A stretch of 64,000 bases of DNA. Source: Anoplolepis gracilipes. Lineage: Eukaryota > Arthropoda > Insecta > Hymenoptera > Formicidae. The notes under the pieces were generated by a model that searched no databases, was not told the DNA's origin, and was given only the letters and a program-made list of their open reading frames with translations. The first letter of the stretch is position 1; every line of letters begins with the position of its first letter. A program made the position numbers and the translations under genes. Shown here piece by piece: positions 50,001 through 61,893 of this stretch. Location of the stretch: assembly GCF_047496725.1 (NCBI RefSeq), contig NC_132982.1:5597001-5661000 (forward strand), written 5' to 3'.

Positions 50001-53000
50001 TATAGATAATATGAAATATTCGTGATTTTGTGATATATATTATTACAAATTTACATACTATATCAACTGTCAAATGTTTTAAAATTACATAAATATTTCT
50101 AAAATTTCTAATCTTTCTCTTTATTGTCTATTTATTCTGTATTTATTATACTAATTTTATTAAAATAAATTTATATAACAATTTAGGGCAAAATTATCTA
50201 ACAGTATTTGAATTTAAATTTGTATTCTAAAAAAAATTGATTACGACTATTACACTCTTTTTCGAATGGAAAGGTAAAAAGAAAAATTTTACATGAATTT
50301 TACCAACATCGTGGTCATATAATTTTTTTTCGAGATAGAACGATGAAATTCGGTTGAACGAAATCTACGGGAGATTTGAAACGATAAAAAGTGGCAAATG
50401 AAAAAAATAGTTTAACTATATTTTTGATTAATTGATTTGATCAATTGATCAAAATATGATCAATTTTTTTCTTTCCAACAATATATTTTCATGTATATTA
50501 AATTAAAAAAATAAATTTGTTTATTAATAACTCAAATCAAGATACAAATATTTGCACTAGATTTAGTGACGAATTTAATTAAAACTTTCTATATAACATT
50601 GACATGCTTTGTAAAGACAAAAACGGCAGAACGAAATTGATTTGATATCACGTAAGTTCTTTGATTCGTTTCTGTAAACTGTAAACTTTCACAAAGTCGG
50701 AGATCGTTTATCTGTCAATAATATCTGTTGCAGAATTGTGGTGTATAAGCTTCAGCGAAATAATTTCCAATAAACAGTCTCCGCTGGAAAGTATTTATGG
50801 ACATATAAACACGTAATTATTGATCTCAGTTTTCTTTTTTAATTGAATGTAACAGTGGTGTGGCTTTTCAATAACGCTTTGCGGCATTTCAGGATTAATT
50901 TACAGCACGGCAAATCGTTATATAAAACCGTCTATTGACGTTGCATCACGTCAGTCAGCCAGATAGTGTTTATGCCTCTCGTTCGAAAATTTTACTAATG
51001 TAGAATATTTCATTATTGATGTATATATCATATTAAGTGATTTTCAATTTTACTATTGCTATTTTCGCTATGTATTGCATATTGATGTATTTATTTCAAT
51101 TCAAATTTAAAGTATCTATTTTATTAAGTTCTAATTCGTAACAAAGTTTTAAACGGTATTTATTTTATGATGCTTGTGTGTGTAATTAACTATTATATTT
51201 ATTATATGTTATGTATAATTTATTTTAATATATATACATTTTTTTTGCCATTTGACAATTTTTATATGATAAAAAGATTTATTTCTTTATTTTTGAAAAT
51301 AAATATCTAGATAATATTTTTAGTCAATAAAATTATGTAATAAATTGATATATAATTAAGTGTTTAAACGGTAATCTTCCTATAACTTGAATATAAAACG
51401 GATAGTTTTATTTTTTGCGTATTTTTCGCCGATTACATGGAAGTTCGTCACGTTCGTTGAATAATAAAAACTAGTTTACATTTTTTCTAACGATCATGAA
51501 TGTATAACACACGATCATCGACAATGGCTCTTATCGAGAATCGAGTCGAGCTCTTATTGCGAATTGAACGTAACGCGAGCGAACGCTTCATTTTTACTGC
51601 GGTTTCACCATTTGCAATAGCGTCTCATAGCGATTAATTTAAAGGATCGACCACTGGGAGTGCGATAGCGTCTATCGGGTTGCTGCCGTGTCGTCAGCTC
51701 CGCCGGCTTTCATCGATGCATTCGGATCGATAGTCCACCCCGGTTACTCTTTCCATCCGACCGCGCCTTTAATTATTGTCGACCACTCTTCATCTGGCAA
51801 CTGCACGCGTACCTTGCTCTTGTTTCTACTAAATGTTTGAACAAACGTTTCTGAATCGATTTTATATACGATACGATAATTAATCGTGTGTATCGCGAGA
51901 GAATATAACATGTTTTCCTAGAATAATTCTCCGTTTCATAAAATACCTCATTTGATCTATTTTTTTTTTTTTTTTGTATCTGTTTTTACATATCGCTTTT
52001 GATTTTTATTATACTACTATTATATTCATCAATTTAATTATATTCGTTCGTGAGGTCTTGGACTATCAAATTCTAAATTGTATAGAAATAAAATCATCAA
52101 ATCACGAATTTCTCACGAAAATCTGCGTTTAGAGGGCATTCTAGTGCGGTTCGATAAAGGGATAATTCAGATATTCTATGAGCTATTGAATTGTTTATAG
52201 GACCGTATATCATCAACAGTGATGATGTGAACCAATATTCAGAAGCTGGTGGTGTCTTGTCACGGTATAGTCTGCTCGCCGTAGTAAATCCGCCGTTAAG
52301 CAAGAGCCGCGTATGCAAGTACGTTGACGTACTTGCATTAACATGATACGTTGTCGTGTACGCCTGGTTGTACCTACAGTACCTACAGTATACACGCATG
52401 TGTCTACTGTAGCGGAAGTGTCGGAAACTCCACGTTTACGTACGGTCCACGATATCGGCATTATAGACGTTCAAGAAAATCTGATATTACTCATTTTGGT
52501 ATGTGAAATGAAATTTTTTAAACGAATTCCCGTAAAACGGATGATAAAACGCCGCATAAAAATGTTTTAATTTCATCGAACTCGGACGGCAATTATTGTA
52601 ACAGTTTTACAAATACAAGGAATTAAGATATTATAATAATAATGATAATAATAATAATTATTATTATTATCATTATTGTTATTATTATTCATTGTACGTT
52701 TGCATATTTTCAGTAATGAATATATAATTACATTTAATGGACGCTATGTGTAATATTTCGAATTCATCCGCATTTTCCGCTTAATTGAAAGTAATTATTT
52801 TAATTATCATATTGTTAATATTAGAAGATTATGATTTTCCGTGTTAGGAAATATTTACAATATAAAAATCAAGAGTCAAATATATATTGAGAAAATCTGA
52901 ATTTTACATGCAAATCTCGCGAAAGCAGACATTCAGCGATTGTTAAACACACGTCACCCGAACATCTGTGAATATTCGCAAAGCTCGATTCATTTAATTA

Positions 53001-56000
53001 CGGCAATTAGTTTAACCGATCGAACGGCAATTAGGAATTCTGCCGAGACCAAGATGTAGATACTTCGAAAATCGGAGGTCCCAACGGCGAGATGTCAAAA
53101 GACATTTAACTTCCCAATTCGGTAATGCCGCACTCTCGGATCTGGCGAGCTTTCGACAAAGCTGTTGTCATTGAGTGCAAATTGTCGCGATCGATGAAGA
53201 GAATAACTAAATCAGTATTTAGCCAAATAACCGTATTGTAACCAAATATGATTGTTTCCGCCACAATTTCGAATATCTTTTAATAGAAATGACTTTTTTT
53301 TTTGACAAATATTTGATTTTTTTAATCAAATCGTTTTAGAAAAAAAAAAACAAAGAAAATATTAGAGAAAAAAAGAGAGAAATTATATAATATAACAGAG
53401 ATTGATATAAAAATAATCATATGAGATTATATAATATAACGGTATATCGTTTTATTTTATCATTTGTATTACTTATTCGAATTTTTGTATACACACCATG
53501 CGTATGTATAAAAAAAAAACATTACTTAACCAATTAACAGGAAAATCAATTTGCAATAATTTTTGATTAAAGCTCTTTTTAAAATGAGCAAGTCCATTAT
53601 CTAAAGTAATTAATTGAATAACCGATCTATTATATAGATTCTACTTTATAAGCCAATTTGTGTAAGCAGAAATTAGTGATGAAAATTTAATTTAAAAAAA
53701 ATATGTACCACGTAATTTTTCTCATAATTCAAGGGAGAAAAGCCAATTTATTTTCAGCTGATAAAAGCGGTCGATTTTCTTGAAGACGCTTGGTATTACT
53801 TAATTAACATGGCTCAATGTTCTCAGACCGCAATGAAATTGGCTTACTCATATGCGCAAACTGTCAAATTACCTTGAATTATCCTTGTGTGAGAGAACAC
53901 GATAGAATAGCATAAGGCAAATATGATTATATTGTCCGCAAAGCCGCTTCATCTCTCACCCTCTGCCTATATGATGTATTAATATCCTGTGATATCCGTC
54001 ATCAATTTTCTCCACGCGTTATACCTTTTTCTCGCATCGCATCAGTCAAATAATAATAACCTTTGAGTAACATCTTTATGGAACACCCTAAATTGCGCGC
54101 GTCAATTCGGGCGGAAATCGATTTCTTCATAACTTTACATTTACATCGATTGCGGTGACCGAAATCATTAGCGAATCACCATTTATAGTCATCATAGGCA
54201 AAATGAACAAAAATGAGTAATAGAGATATCTTTTACATATATATCAGTTTTCGAATATCATACTCAATACAATAAATTAAATATAAACTACGAAACATTT
54301 TTATATAATTATCAATATAATTTATCTGTATATTGTTTTAATTCAGCTAATTCTATTTTAATTTTGTAAATTAGTCTCTTCATAACATCGATTCAATTAT
54401 TTCGTCAGGACATAAAATTTAAAATTTTTTTATATTCTCTTTAAAATCAAAATATAAATTTATTATATTTATCATTGGGCTAAAATAAAAAGCTTGATCT
54501 TTTCTTATGAATTTCGCAAAAAGTCAAAGTGCTCGTGACCCACATAAATCTTTAATAAATAATGATGGTAAAAAGTAGAATTAAAGAACGGAACGGTCCG
54601 ATGCATAGAATTATGAGATACGTTATAAAAGGTAATGCGGGGAATGCACGCGGTATGTGCAATTTCGGTAGACGCAGTCGCTGCGGGTCAATCACCGAAC
54701 CGCGATATTGCTTATCGATTCTCTCTGCTTGATTGACGTGCCTAGAAGCTGCGATAGACGCGCGCTTGTAGCTTTATATTTTTTTTGTTTTCGAAAAATA
54801 TTTCGCAAAGTTTATTTTTCTTCTTCTCTACTGCTTTTCAAAAGCTGCTACATTATTATTTCATAAAATTCTTTTGTTTTTATATACGATATGCAGAACG
54901 TTCGGCGTTTTTCGCGCTTCAAATCACATTTATACTTCTTTAGAAATTTTATAAAATGATGCATTCTTTTTATCTTTTACTGGCTGCGAGACTTTAACTA
55001 ACAATAAAAAGTACGTCAGTTGTTCTCGCCGCGAATATTTCAATGTTGTCTAGCAAGAAGAACAAACTATTATTAAGGACAACATGACGCTTGCAAACTC
55101 ACAAGAAAACGTCCAAGAGTAAAGCTGGCTTACAACTTTGAGCTTAGGTTTGCGGTGTTATCAAGGCACATGTGTAAACCATCGTGAGGATCTCTCACAA
55201 TATTATATATGAGTCGTCTTTATATTAAATAATATTGCAAGAAATTCTCACATACATATGGTTTGTTACATGACACATAAGGAATAACAAACACATTTAC
55301 AAATAATTATATATCATTAATTTGAAATAAATATTTTCATCAATAATAATATGTGAAACACTCATAATTACTTGTCACAGTTTTAATAATTTTTAAATTT
55401 TATTTCCGAATAACATATTATTAATGTTCAAAATCAATTTCTAGCAAAGTACTGTACTTTAATGATTCAAATCGTTAAATTTATTTATTAAAGTTAAATA
55501 AAAAAAGTTATGTTATCTATTTATGCTCTTAAACAGGGAAAAATGTTTTAATTTGTAAATTTTTTATGAAGATATATCATGACATATAAACAAGTACTGC
55601 ATTTTTTAACAGAGTGTCTAGTATATTTCCCTGATATTCGCGACTCTCTTGACACGGTCTGTATAACTTTCTTGCATTTTTCCGGTATGAACCGTGACGG
55701 AATATCCGTATTCCAAAACGCGAATGGCGATAGCAGCTCTCGACTCGACAGCCATTCAAACGAGAGACGCTTTCGTGAAAAGTCGCTCGCAAAATTCTTC
55801 GTGCCACTTTCTCGTTGGACGCTCGTATTCGTAGCACGTCTCTCCAAAGTGCGCATCTTCAAAGATATCGCCAAAAATTGCACGCTTGACAAAGTTTAGA
55901 AACAAGAATGCATGGACAAAGTTTTCGAATGTTATAGCGTGCCTCCTAAAATTACATGATCTAAATTCGCCCGAAATCTCATCTTTTCAGCATAGTACGA

Positions 56001-59000
56001 AAGATTTGACTAAATGATAAAACACAGCGCAGTAAGTCGTACATGTTACGCAATATTTCTTACAAATTTTATCGTAAATATATGTGAGTATTTGCACGCG
56101 CCAAGTGTATGACGTGCTTATATTTTTCTTTGAAAACGATGGATGCGGGGATATATATGTATAATGGATTCGTGTTTCCTTCTCTCAGGTTGCTTCTCGA
56201 AAACAAGATCAATAAACCGTTAAAGATAGAATGAATGATTGAGTCTGTGCTTTCCTGTCGAATCACAAGCACGGCTTTTCAGAAAAGTGCCAAATATATA
56301 TCGAATAAAGAGGTTGTATTTTTCTCCATTTCGAGCCCACAGGACAATCGAAATTGACGCAATATAAACGGATGCTGCAACTGAATATTTTGTATAAAAT
56401 AAATATCCGCATATATGTAAATATTCTTCATACGATCAGAGAGTAAAACGATTTATTCAATAAATAAACATTGGAAAGCCATAGGATTTGAAATATATGA
56501 CACGTGTTATACGTGCAAGATTCCTCCGATTATTCTATTTATAATTCATAAGTCGCTTGTGAAAATTTGACTTACGTAGAAATTTTCGGAAAAATTAACG
56601 TTTCTACGACAGATAATTTAGCGAATACACTTTCGACAAATTGATATTTTCTCTCAGCCAGCGGGAAACGTTGAAGAGATTAATGAGAGGCGGCAAATAC
56701 GCTGTGTCGTGTGCGCAAACATTCCTATTATCTTTTTCCCGCGGTACTTCGGGACGCAATCGACTGCCAACTCGTTTCTTTATAATGACGAATGCTAATT
56801 GCACGCGCGGTCGATAGTTCTTCAACTGTTCGCAAGCACGACTAATAGCCATGCTCTTTCAGCGAGAAGGATAGAAAAAGAGAAAAAGAGAGAAAAATAA
56901 AAAAAGAGAGAGAGAGAGAGAGAAATGACTCGAGTGCGAGCTTGGTCCAACAAAGAAACAAAGAAGACGACTAACGGGAACGGGGAATAGGAAAGAAAAA
57001 AATATTTACAATGCTAGTGCGCATCGTAACGAGTAACCTTTGTGGCATGTCGCGACGTGCCGGGGACGTTAACGGGAAAAAAGCACGTGGAGAGAGCTTT
57101 TATGCCACGCTACGTCGATAACTCTGCGCGAAGAAGACTGCTTCGGGAAGAACGTCAGCTGCGAGCGTCGTTCTTTGGTAGGATAAAGACTTCTAAAAAA
57201 ATATCATCCGAAGGGAGAAAATGCGTAAGAGTCTATGCGTACATCTACGCGGATATCTGAAGAAATAAGGAAATATCCAAAGAAAATATTCTCAAAGAAA
57301 ATCCATAGAAATATTTCATAATATCCGTTGATAAAAAAATCTAAAAAAAATATTTAAAAATATATACAATATGCAAGTAACGTCAAAAAAGACATGTGTA
57401 CAAAAAATAATCTATAAATATATCTATATAAATATTTAAAAAATATATTAAATATATTCGAATATTCAATACCATGCAATATGGAAGACATTTATCTTCT
57501 CGGTGTTGCGTGTTACATATTGACAGCGTGGAAAAGGATCTATCCTTAGGCGAACGAGAACTGTGGGAGTCGCGGTAACGGAAAGTCGACCTCGAGGAGA
57601 AGCCGGGGTGGAAATGAAAAATCGCCGGCGCCGTCGAGCCAAAAGTAACCAACCACCTACTAGCTCTCGCCTACAGATAAGAGAAAATAACGAGGCCGAC
57701 AGACACGCGGAAGAGAACTAATTCGCCGAATATTTCACGCACGTCCGCCTCGTGGTCGCTTCCGAGAATAAAAGGATTAATCGTAGCTCTCTTTCTTCCT
57801 TTCTCTAAGATGTATTTTTATTTGTGCGTCATATATTTCTGAACATATTAGATACAAAAATAGGAAGTAATTGACTTAAATCTTTGGCCATTCTGTTGCC
57901 ATTCTCGGAAACATTTATATTTGGAATTAAATTAAAATTAAAAGTTATAAAAAATAATTTTTAAAAATTTTTATCACGATAATTTTAATAAAAATATTTT
58001 AAGAAATACTGGAGAAAATATGAAATGGGAAAGGACAGCTGTGTGAGCTGTTCATGAAAAAATTATGCATTCGTTGAATTAATCGTATAAGACTAATATA
58101 GTATAGATCCAAGTAGAAAATATCAGTTATTCATAAAAGTATGAGGGTAAATGTTAATATTTAACGCACTCACCTTTTCACCGCTGTCGCTAGGCAGATA
58201 AAACGTAAGAACTGTGAGGAACGATATTCCCATACAGGGAATAATAATGTTCACCGTGTAAAAGAGGGTCTTTCTTCTCATCGTGATGTTAAACGTGATG
58301 TCCAAGTAGGGCTCGTCGCAGCAGGTGTAAAACTTTTCGTTCCTAAAAGAAAAGAAAAGAATCGCGGTTAATCGCTAAATCGAGCGAGTGCAAAAAAAAG
58401 TGGGGGGGGGGGGGAATTATGGCGATATAAAGTAAAAAGAAAAATAGAAAAAATTGCCCGCAGAACGTAAAATTTCCGCCATTGGGCGGCGAAGTGTTTG
58501 TACCCAACAATAAGTACGTTTTAAGTAAGTGAGGTCGGCTGTGTGAGCGAGACTTATGAGGAAAGTTTCGCGGGGTCGTATAACTTCGGCGAGAAGAGAT
58601 CCCTATAAGTCGGTAACTCGGCTCGACTTCTCTGCCGCTTCCTCGCCCTTCTTTTTTCCTCACCATCCCCCCCCCCCCTGCCCTTTTTACGATAGTCTCA
58701 GACCGGAATCGGTAACGTCTTGTCTCGTGAATAAATTTAAAATATTTTTATTTTTCGAACAAAGTTTTCACGAAATTAAAGAAAGATATATAAAAGGCGA
58801 GAATCAAACGATTCCTTGAAGATTGATTCAAATTTTTGTCACCTTTTACATAATATTCGATCGGAAATATGCCATTAATAATATTCCTCGCTCTCGAGTG
58901 GCGAAATGTCAATATTGCGATTAGATATAGTCGATCGATCAGAATTTCTCGCAAAGATTCCGTTCTCGAGAGCATGACACAAATAGGAACGTTTAAATTG

Positions 59001-59850
59001 AATCGAGAGTATCGATATATATACGCGGGTAATATCAAAGATACAATATCGATACCGAACGGTATTCAAATACGGTAAAGTATCGATATTTCGAAATATC
59101 ATGAACATCTCTAGTAGCAAGTCGCTTCAAGCTACTGCGAAAACATCCACTCTGCCGCTACGGCAGCTTCCGGAAGCTGAACCCGGTTCCCGTCTGCATC
59201 ACGGTACGCTGAATATCGGGGATCGAAACGTGCCCGGAAGCAGCCCACTCGCTTATACCAGACGAGCATATTGAATGCGAAGGAGTGTTTCATAAGAAGA
59301 GAGAGAGAAGAGCCTCTTTCCTAGCTTTAAGATTCTGATATCTTCCGATGCTTGAGAATCCCGAAGATTAAATCGAGATTTTTATTCGAATAAAATAGAA
59401 AAAGTTATGGTAAATTTCACATTATTTTAAATATTCTAATTTTCGCAATGTGATATAATGTGTGTAAATTATAAATTACGCGTGCGCGTTCAACTTATGT
59501 ATAAAAGAAATTTTTTTTTTAAATTTGTATATCTCTATGAAAGAAATATCGCATATAAACGCAGAGAGATCGGATATAGTTATCCAAGTTAAAAAAAAAA
59601 AAGAAAAAGAGTAGAAAGGAGTTATTATTTATTATATAATACTAGAATTGCAAATACAATTTTGTCTATTTTACCGACATATTCTGCGTATTTGAAAATT
59701 TGAATAAAGCAATACGTAAAAATGACACACTTACCGCACTGCAGGCACTTCTAGAATATCCCATTCTACCGACATGTAGAATTCGGACAAGTCAACCCCC
59801 ACGTCCACCACGTTGCTCCCAGATTTTTCGTCCATGTGTCTTAGATCGAC
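25220..59850 (-). CDS. nicotinic acetylcholine receptor alpha-type subunit, C-terminal 386 residues (5' partial)
   Basis: Exons on the minus strand, in coding order: 59735-59850, 58174-58342, 48344-48480, 27022-27168, 26352-26510, 25768-26008, 25220-25411. They join in phase to 387 codons including TAG. The product is a cation-selective, ligand-gated channel subunit of the Cys-loop family, acting in excitable-cell membranes. Visible in order: end of the ligand-binding domain (VDLSEFYMSVEWDI), loop C with the vicinal cysteines FYTCC that define alpha subunits, M1, M2 preceded by GEK, M3, a long cytoplasmic loop, M4 (DWKYVAMVLDRLFLWIFTLA) and an extracellular tail. It belongs to the insect alpha1-alpha4 group; alpha4 is my best guess but I cannot settle the number. 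The signal peptide, most of the ligand-binding domain and the Cys-loop are upstream, outside the window. Two introns are very long (about 21.2 and 9.7 kb). Confidence 0.93.
25768..26008 (-). other. receptor exon: cytoplasmic loop, second part and MA helix
   Basis: Encodes GGSCLIHGPPLPLHTECEDL, a Cys-rich stretch (SRCPPEVHRSCICVRF) and the MA helix IAEHTKMLEDSTK before M4. Two acceptors lie 8 bases apart; only the upstream one (CTTCAG, exon start 26008) keeps the frame, as the other meets a stop. The donor is AAG|GTATAA. Confidence 0.88.
26352..26510 (-). other. receptor exon: cytoplasmic loop, first part
   Basis: Encodes YTSGKVLMRTVRGKEKTCYY followed by a Ser, Pro and Glu-rich segment ending SRPPSKEDLSPS. 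This region of nicotinic subunits is poorly conserved, carries phosphorylation sites and directs trafficking. Acceptor TTTGCAG ends at 26511; donor GTATTT starts at 26351. Confidence 0.88.
27022..27168 (-). other. receptor exon: end of M3 and start of cytoplasmic loop
   Basis: Encodes ICVTVVVLNVHFRSPQTHKM and then WVKRVFIHILPRLLVMRRP, the short amphipathic helix after M3. Acceptor TTTCAG is at 27169-27174; donor GTATCA starts at 27021. Confidence 0.92.
28259..28415. repeat. tandem duplication in receptor intron
   Basis: Two diverged copies (28259-28315 and 28347-28415) share ATTTCAAGGTAA and then TAACATTTTAATATAAATTA followed by GAATGCTATATATA or AAATGCTATATATA. Confidence 0.75.
32612..32782. 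repeat. tandem duplication in receptor intron
   Basis: Two copies of about 58 bases (32612-32669 and 32724-32782), offset by about 112 bases, differ at only a few positions. They share TAATTTTTTAATACG, CAATAATTATTTTATAAACA and AAATCGTTAAAA. Confidence 0.8.
34128..34155. repeat. poly(T) tract
   Basis: 28 consecutive T on the plus strand. Confidence 0.95.
34725..34757. repeat. (GA)n microsatellite
   Basis: About 16 GA units with AAA ends; it produces a spurious Leu-Ser repeat frame on the minus strand. Confidence 0.95.
36558..36594. repeat. (AT)n microsatellite
   Basis: About 18 AT units. Confidence 0.95.
40987..41026. repeat. (TA)n microsatellite
   Basis: About 20 TA units, followed by TGTCTGTATGTATGTATG, and lying just before the fold-back repeat at 41261-41670. 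Confidence 0.95.
41261..41670. repeat. fold-back tandem repeat with four inverted arms
   Basis: A 42-base arm at 41261-41302 is matched by its reverse complement at 41360-41401 with about six mismatches. Related arms follow in inverted (41533-41569) and direct (41628-41670) orientation. Between them, a unit of about 159 bases is tandemly duplicated: AAATGTGAAAAT occurs at 41315 and 41474, and ATTATTGCAAC plus TTATTATTCTAAT recur. The order is +, -, -, +. It resembles a decayed fold-back or MITE-like element; I cannot name a family. Confidence 0.65.
42589..42620. repeat. (TTC)n microsatellite
   Basis: About 10 TTC units; on the minus strand this gives a spurious poly-Lys frame. Confidence 0.95.
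48344..48480 (-). other. receptor exon: M2 pore helix and first part of M3
   Basis: Encodes M2 (VTLSISILISLHVFFLLVVE), the M2-M3 linker IIPPTSLVVPLLGK and the start of M3 (YLIFAMILVSIS). It is isolated by introns of about 9.7 and 21.2 kb. Counting from K0', the 9' gate position is Ile and 12' is His. Acceptor AATTCCAG ends at 48481; donor GTAAGT starts at 48343. Confidence 0.92.
52313..52338. repeat. perfect 12-base inverted repeat
   Basis: ATGCAAGTACGT, then TG, then ACGTACTTGCAT. The arms pair perfectly with a two-base centre, inside a CpG-rich intronic patch. Confidence 0.85.
52384..52411. repeat. 12-base inverted repeat with GCAT loop
   Basis: TACAGTATACAC, loop GCAT, then GTGTCTACTGTA; one mismatch. 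It is preceded by a direct repeat GTACCTACA twice (52370-52388). Confidence 0.8.
52633..52690. repeat. AAT/ATT palindromic microsatellite
   Basis: An AAT tract turns into an ATT tract at about 52658. A single GAT variant on the left is mirrored by ATC on the right, so the block is a near-perfect palindrome of about 48 bases. Confidence 0.85.
58174..58342 (-). other. receptor exon: loop C and M1
   Basis: Encodes NEKFYTCCDEPYLDITF with the paired cysteines that contact acetylcholine, then RRKTLFYTV, the M1 helix (NIIIPCMGISFLTVLTFYLP) and SDSGEK. The end, GEK, gives the -1' Glu of the cation filter. Acceptor CTTTTAG is at 58343-58349; donor GTGAGT starts at 58173. Confidence 0.93.
58402..58414. 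repeat. poly(G) run
   Basis: 13 G on the plus strand (C on the receptor sense strand), 60 bases upstream of the loop C exon acceptor. Confidence 0.95.
58667..58678. repeat. poly(C) run
   Basis: 12 C on the plus strand, about 250 bases from the poly(G) run and in the opposite orientation. Confidence 0.95.
59735..59850 (-). other. receptor exon: ligand-binding domain before loop C
   Basis: Encodes VDLRHMDEKSGSNVVDVGVD and then LSEFYMSVEWDILEVPAVR, the strands leading to loop C. Acceptor CACGTAG ends at 59851; donor GTAAGTG starts at 59734. It ends with two bases of the Arg codon that the next exon completes. This is the most 5' exon I can find. Confidence 0.9.
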
Positions 59851-60874
59851 CTACGTGACAGAAAAAGCGGCTGGCATTAAGCTCGCGTGTGTGGAAAGCT
59901 CGACGTCATTATAACGTTCGAACGCCATGCCCACGTAATTTATCTCTGACGTACGAGCGTGCAGTCGCGGAGCACTTATGCGATATAAAAACGATTTAAA
60001 TAAAAAATAATTTCTCGAAAAAATCTCTCAAATCTTGAAAAAGAAATTGAACAAATATTATTGGTCATAGCGACACCGGTAATCTACAACTGCACGCTCG
60101 CGATTAACTGCTTAATTACGAACAATAATAATTTAGAAATGAACTTTCAGTGCATGTCTTGAGATGCACTTGGTGTTCGCAGAAGCGCAGAAGGAGCACA
60201 AGAGATCTAAAACTGTCAAGGAATATCAAAAAACGGAGCGTCGACTGTGGTGGTCCGCAACAACAGGACACTCTAGAGCAGCAACTAGATCAGCAAAATA
60301 CATATGTATACATATATATATATATATATATATCGCCTTCAAATACATATATAAATCGATATCTATGTATATGTGTGCACCACGTTGCAGAGTAAAAAGA
60401 ACACGCACAGTCAAAGAAAGAAATCAGACTAGAGCACTCGATTCACTCGTGAATCCGGGGCTAACAGCAGCTATATGCGCCTAACGCTAACGAGGTGTGT
60501 CCGCAACTTCTCGTCGGTGTGAATGTTTCTTAAAATTCGTTGATAGCTGTAGAGACTGCCGAGAGTTTTGTATGTGCCGAGCTAGTTCGGAAAATGGGTC
60601 GATGAAATTCCTCTCTCGACCCAGAAGAGAAATTGGCTCTCGTAACTTTGACAATCTCTCCGTCCTCCCCTTCTCTCCCTCCCTCCCTCCCCCCTCCCCC
60701 TCTTTCATTTTGTAACAGTGACAATTGTATTCTGTTTTTCAAGATATCACGAATTTGCGACACTATCTTTTCATACAAGATTTCGTTTTTTTTTTCTACT
60801 TCCGAGTTAGAAAATTGCCGTCGGCCGTTTTAATTTCGCGGAACTTATATAATCGAATTTTTTTCATTCATAAT

Positions 60875-60877
<3 letters not shown>

Positions 60878-60906
<29 letters not shown>
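60878..60906. repeat. poly(T) tract
   Basis: 29 T followed by ACAG on the plus strand. It resembles a splice acceptor, but no plus-strand exon follows that I can support. Confidence 0.9.
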
Positions 60907-60909
<3 letters not shown>

Positions 60910-61815
60910 GAAAATGTGATGTATAACACATGTATTTCTGTGTTCGTATTATCTTTTAACTTTTATAGATCTATACCTATAGCTTGTAGTTATATAAAAT
61001 TTATATCGTATATTACTATCATGTCAAACTTAATGCCCGATGCGGAAGTAGTTTGCCTCACAGGAAATAATTCCGGTACGCCGTTAGTTCCCACATTGTC
61101 TTCTCTGTGCGAAGCTATTCGAGCGACTTGCAGCAAGATTAAAGCCAGCGACGGCTTTAATGTAACGTAAGTGTCTAACCATTGGGCGATCGCTCGCTGC
61201 AGTGGTATTACCGTGAAATACGTCCGACAGACGCATCCCCGGTGTGATTCGAGTAACGGTGCACTTTGCGGACGATACTTTGTCACTGCTGCGGAGCGAG
61301 ATTAAAGCCGGCAAACAATTTCGATGCAACGGTGGTCGCGAATCCGAAGAACGCTATCGTCCTAAATTGCCTCGAAAATTCTGACGAGCCGCTCGGCTCT
61401 TGTGACGATAAATCTTTCGTGTTATTCTATTATAAATCACGTACAACTATTTTAACAGAGAATATGTATGCGTGTGTAGATCGCTAAAAAAAATATTTTA
61501 GGGAGTCATTTATCTTTAAAAATAAAATTGTTATATGTAGTTAATAATGATGATTGGAAAACGTAATAGAAACTAGCAGCGAACCCATTTATTTTTCCTC
61601 TCCTGTCTTTTATCGATCTGCGAAATTGCACAGCTACAAAAGCTCGAGTAATGTAATTTACTACGACCCACTTTTCTCACTTGAATCTAATAATTGTTCC
61701 TTCTGAGAAGAAGTTTGGATCCCGAGATTAAATTCAATAGTTGTGGAAGCAAGATATCATACGTTAGATGGTGTAGATTTCGCGTGCTACTTGATCAAAA
61801 ATCAACCACGTTTCT

Positions 61816-61816
<1 letters not shown>

Positions 61817-61890
<74 letters not shown>
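61817..61890. repeat. very long poly(A) tract
   Basis: 74 uninterrupted A on the plus strand. It could be the tail of a retroposed copy, a slippage expansion or an assembly length error. I see no obvious target-site duplication. Confidence 0.9.

Positions 61891-61893
<3 letters not shown>

Larger units (their letters stand above)
48481..58173 (-). other. receptor intron of about 9.7 kb
   Basis: AT-rich intron between the M1 and M2 exons. It contains CpG-rich patches around 51.4-51.8, 52.1-52.5 and 54.6-54.8 kb, two 12-base hairpins near 52.3-52.4 kb and an AAT/ATT palindromic microsatellite at 52633-52690. No nested gene was recognised. The frames at 55548-55899 overlap on both strands and look like chance. 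Confidence 0.75.
58343..59734 (-). other. receptor intron of about 1.4 kb with G and C homopolymers
   Basis: Lies between the loop C exon and the preceding exon. It holds a 13-base G run (58402-58414) and a 12-base C run (58667-58678) on the plus strand. No other features seen. Confidence 0.8.

Noticed and set aside
55548..55899. Overlapping frames of 86 to 114 codons on both strands
   Set aside because: Three overlapping frames over the same bases, none with similarity; typical of a GC-richer patch.
60878..60915. Plus-strand acceptor-like T29ACAG
   Set aside because: It is a homopolymer followed by CAG-like bases; no plus-strand exon follows.
61021..61170. Possible short plus-strand coding exon (MSNLMPDAEVVCLTG...) ending at GTAAGT
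   Set aside because: It has a donor-like end and normal composition, but no family match and no partner exon in phase nearby; not enough to call.
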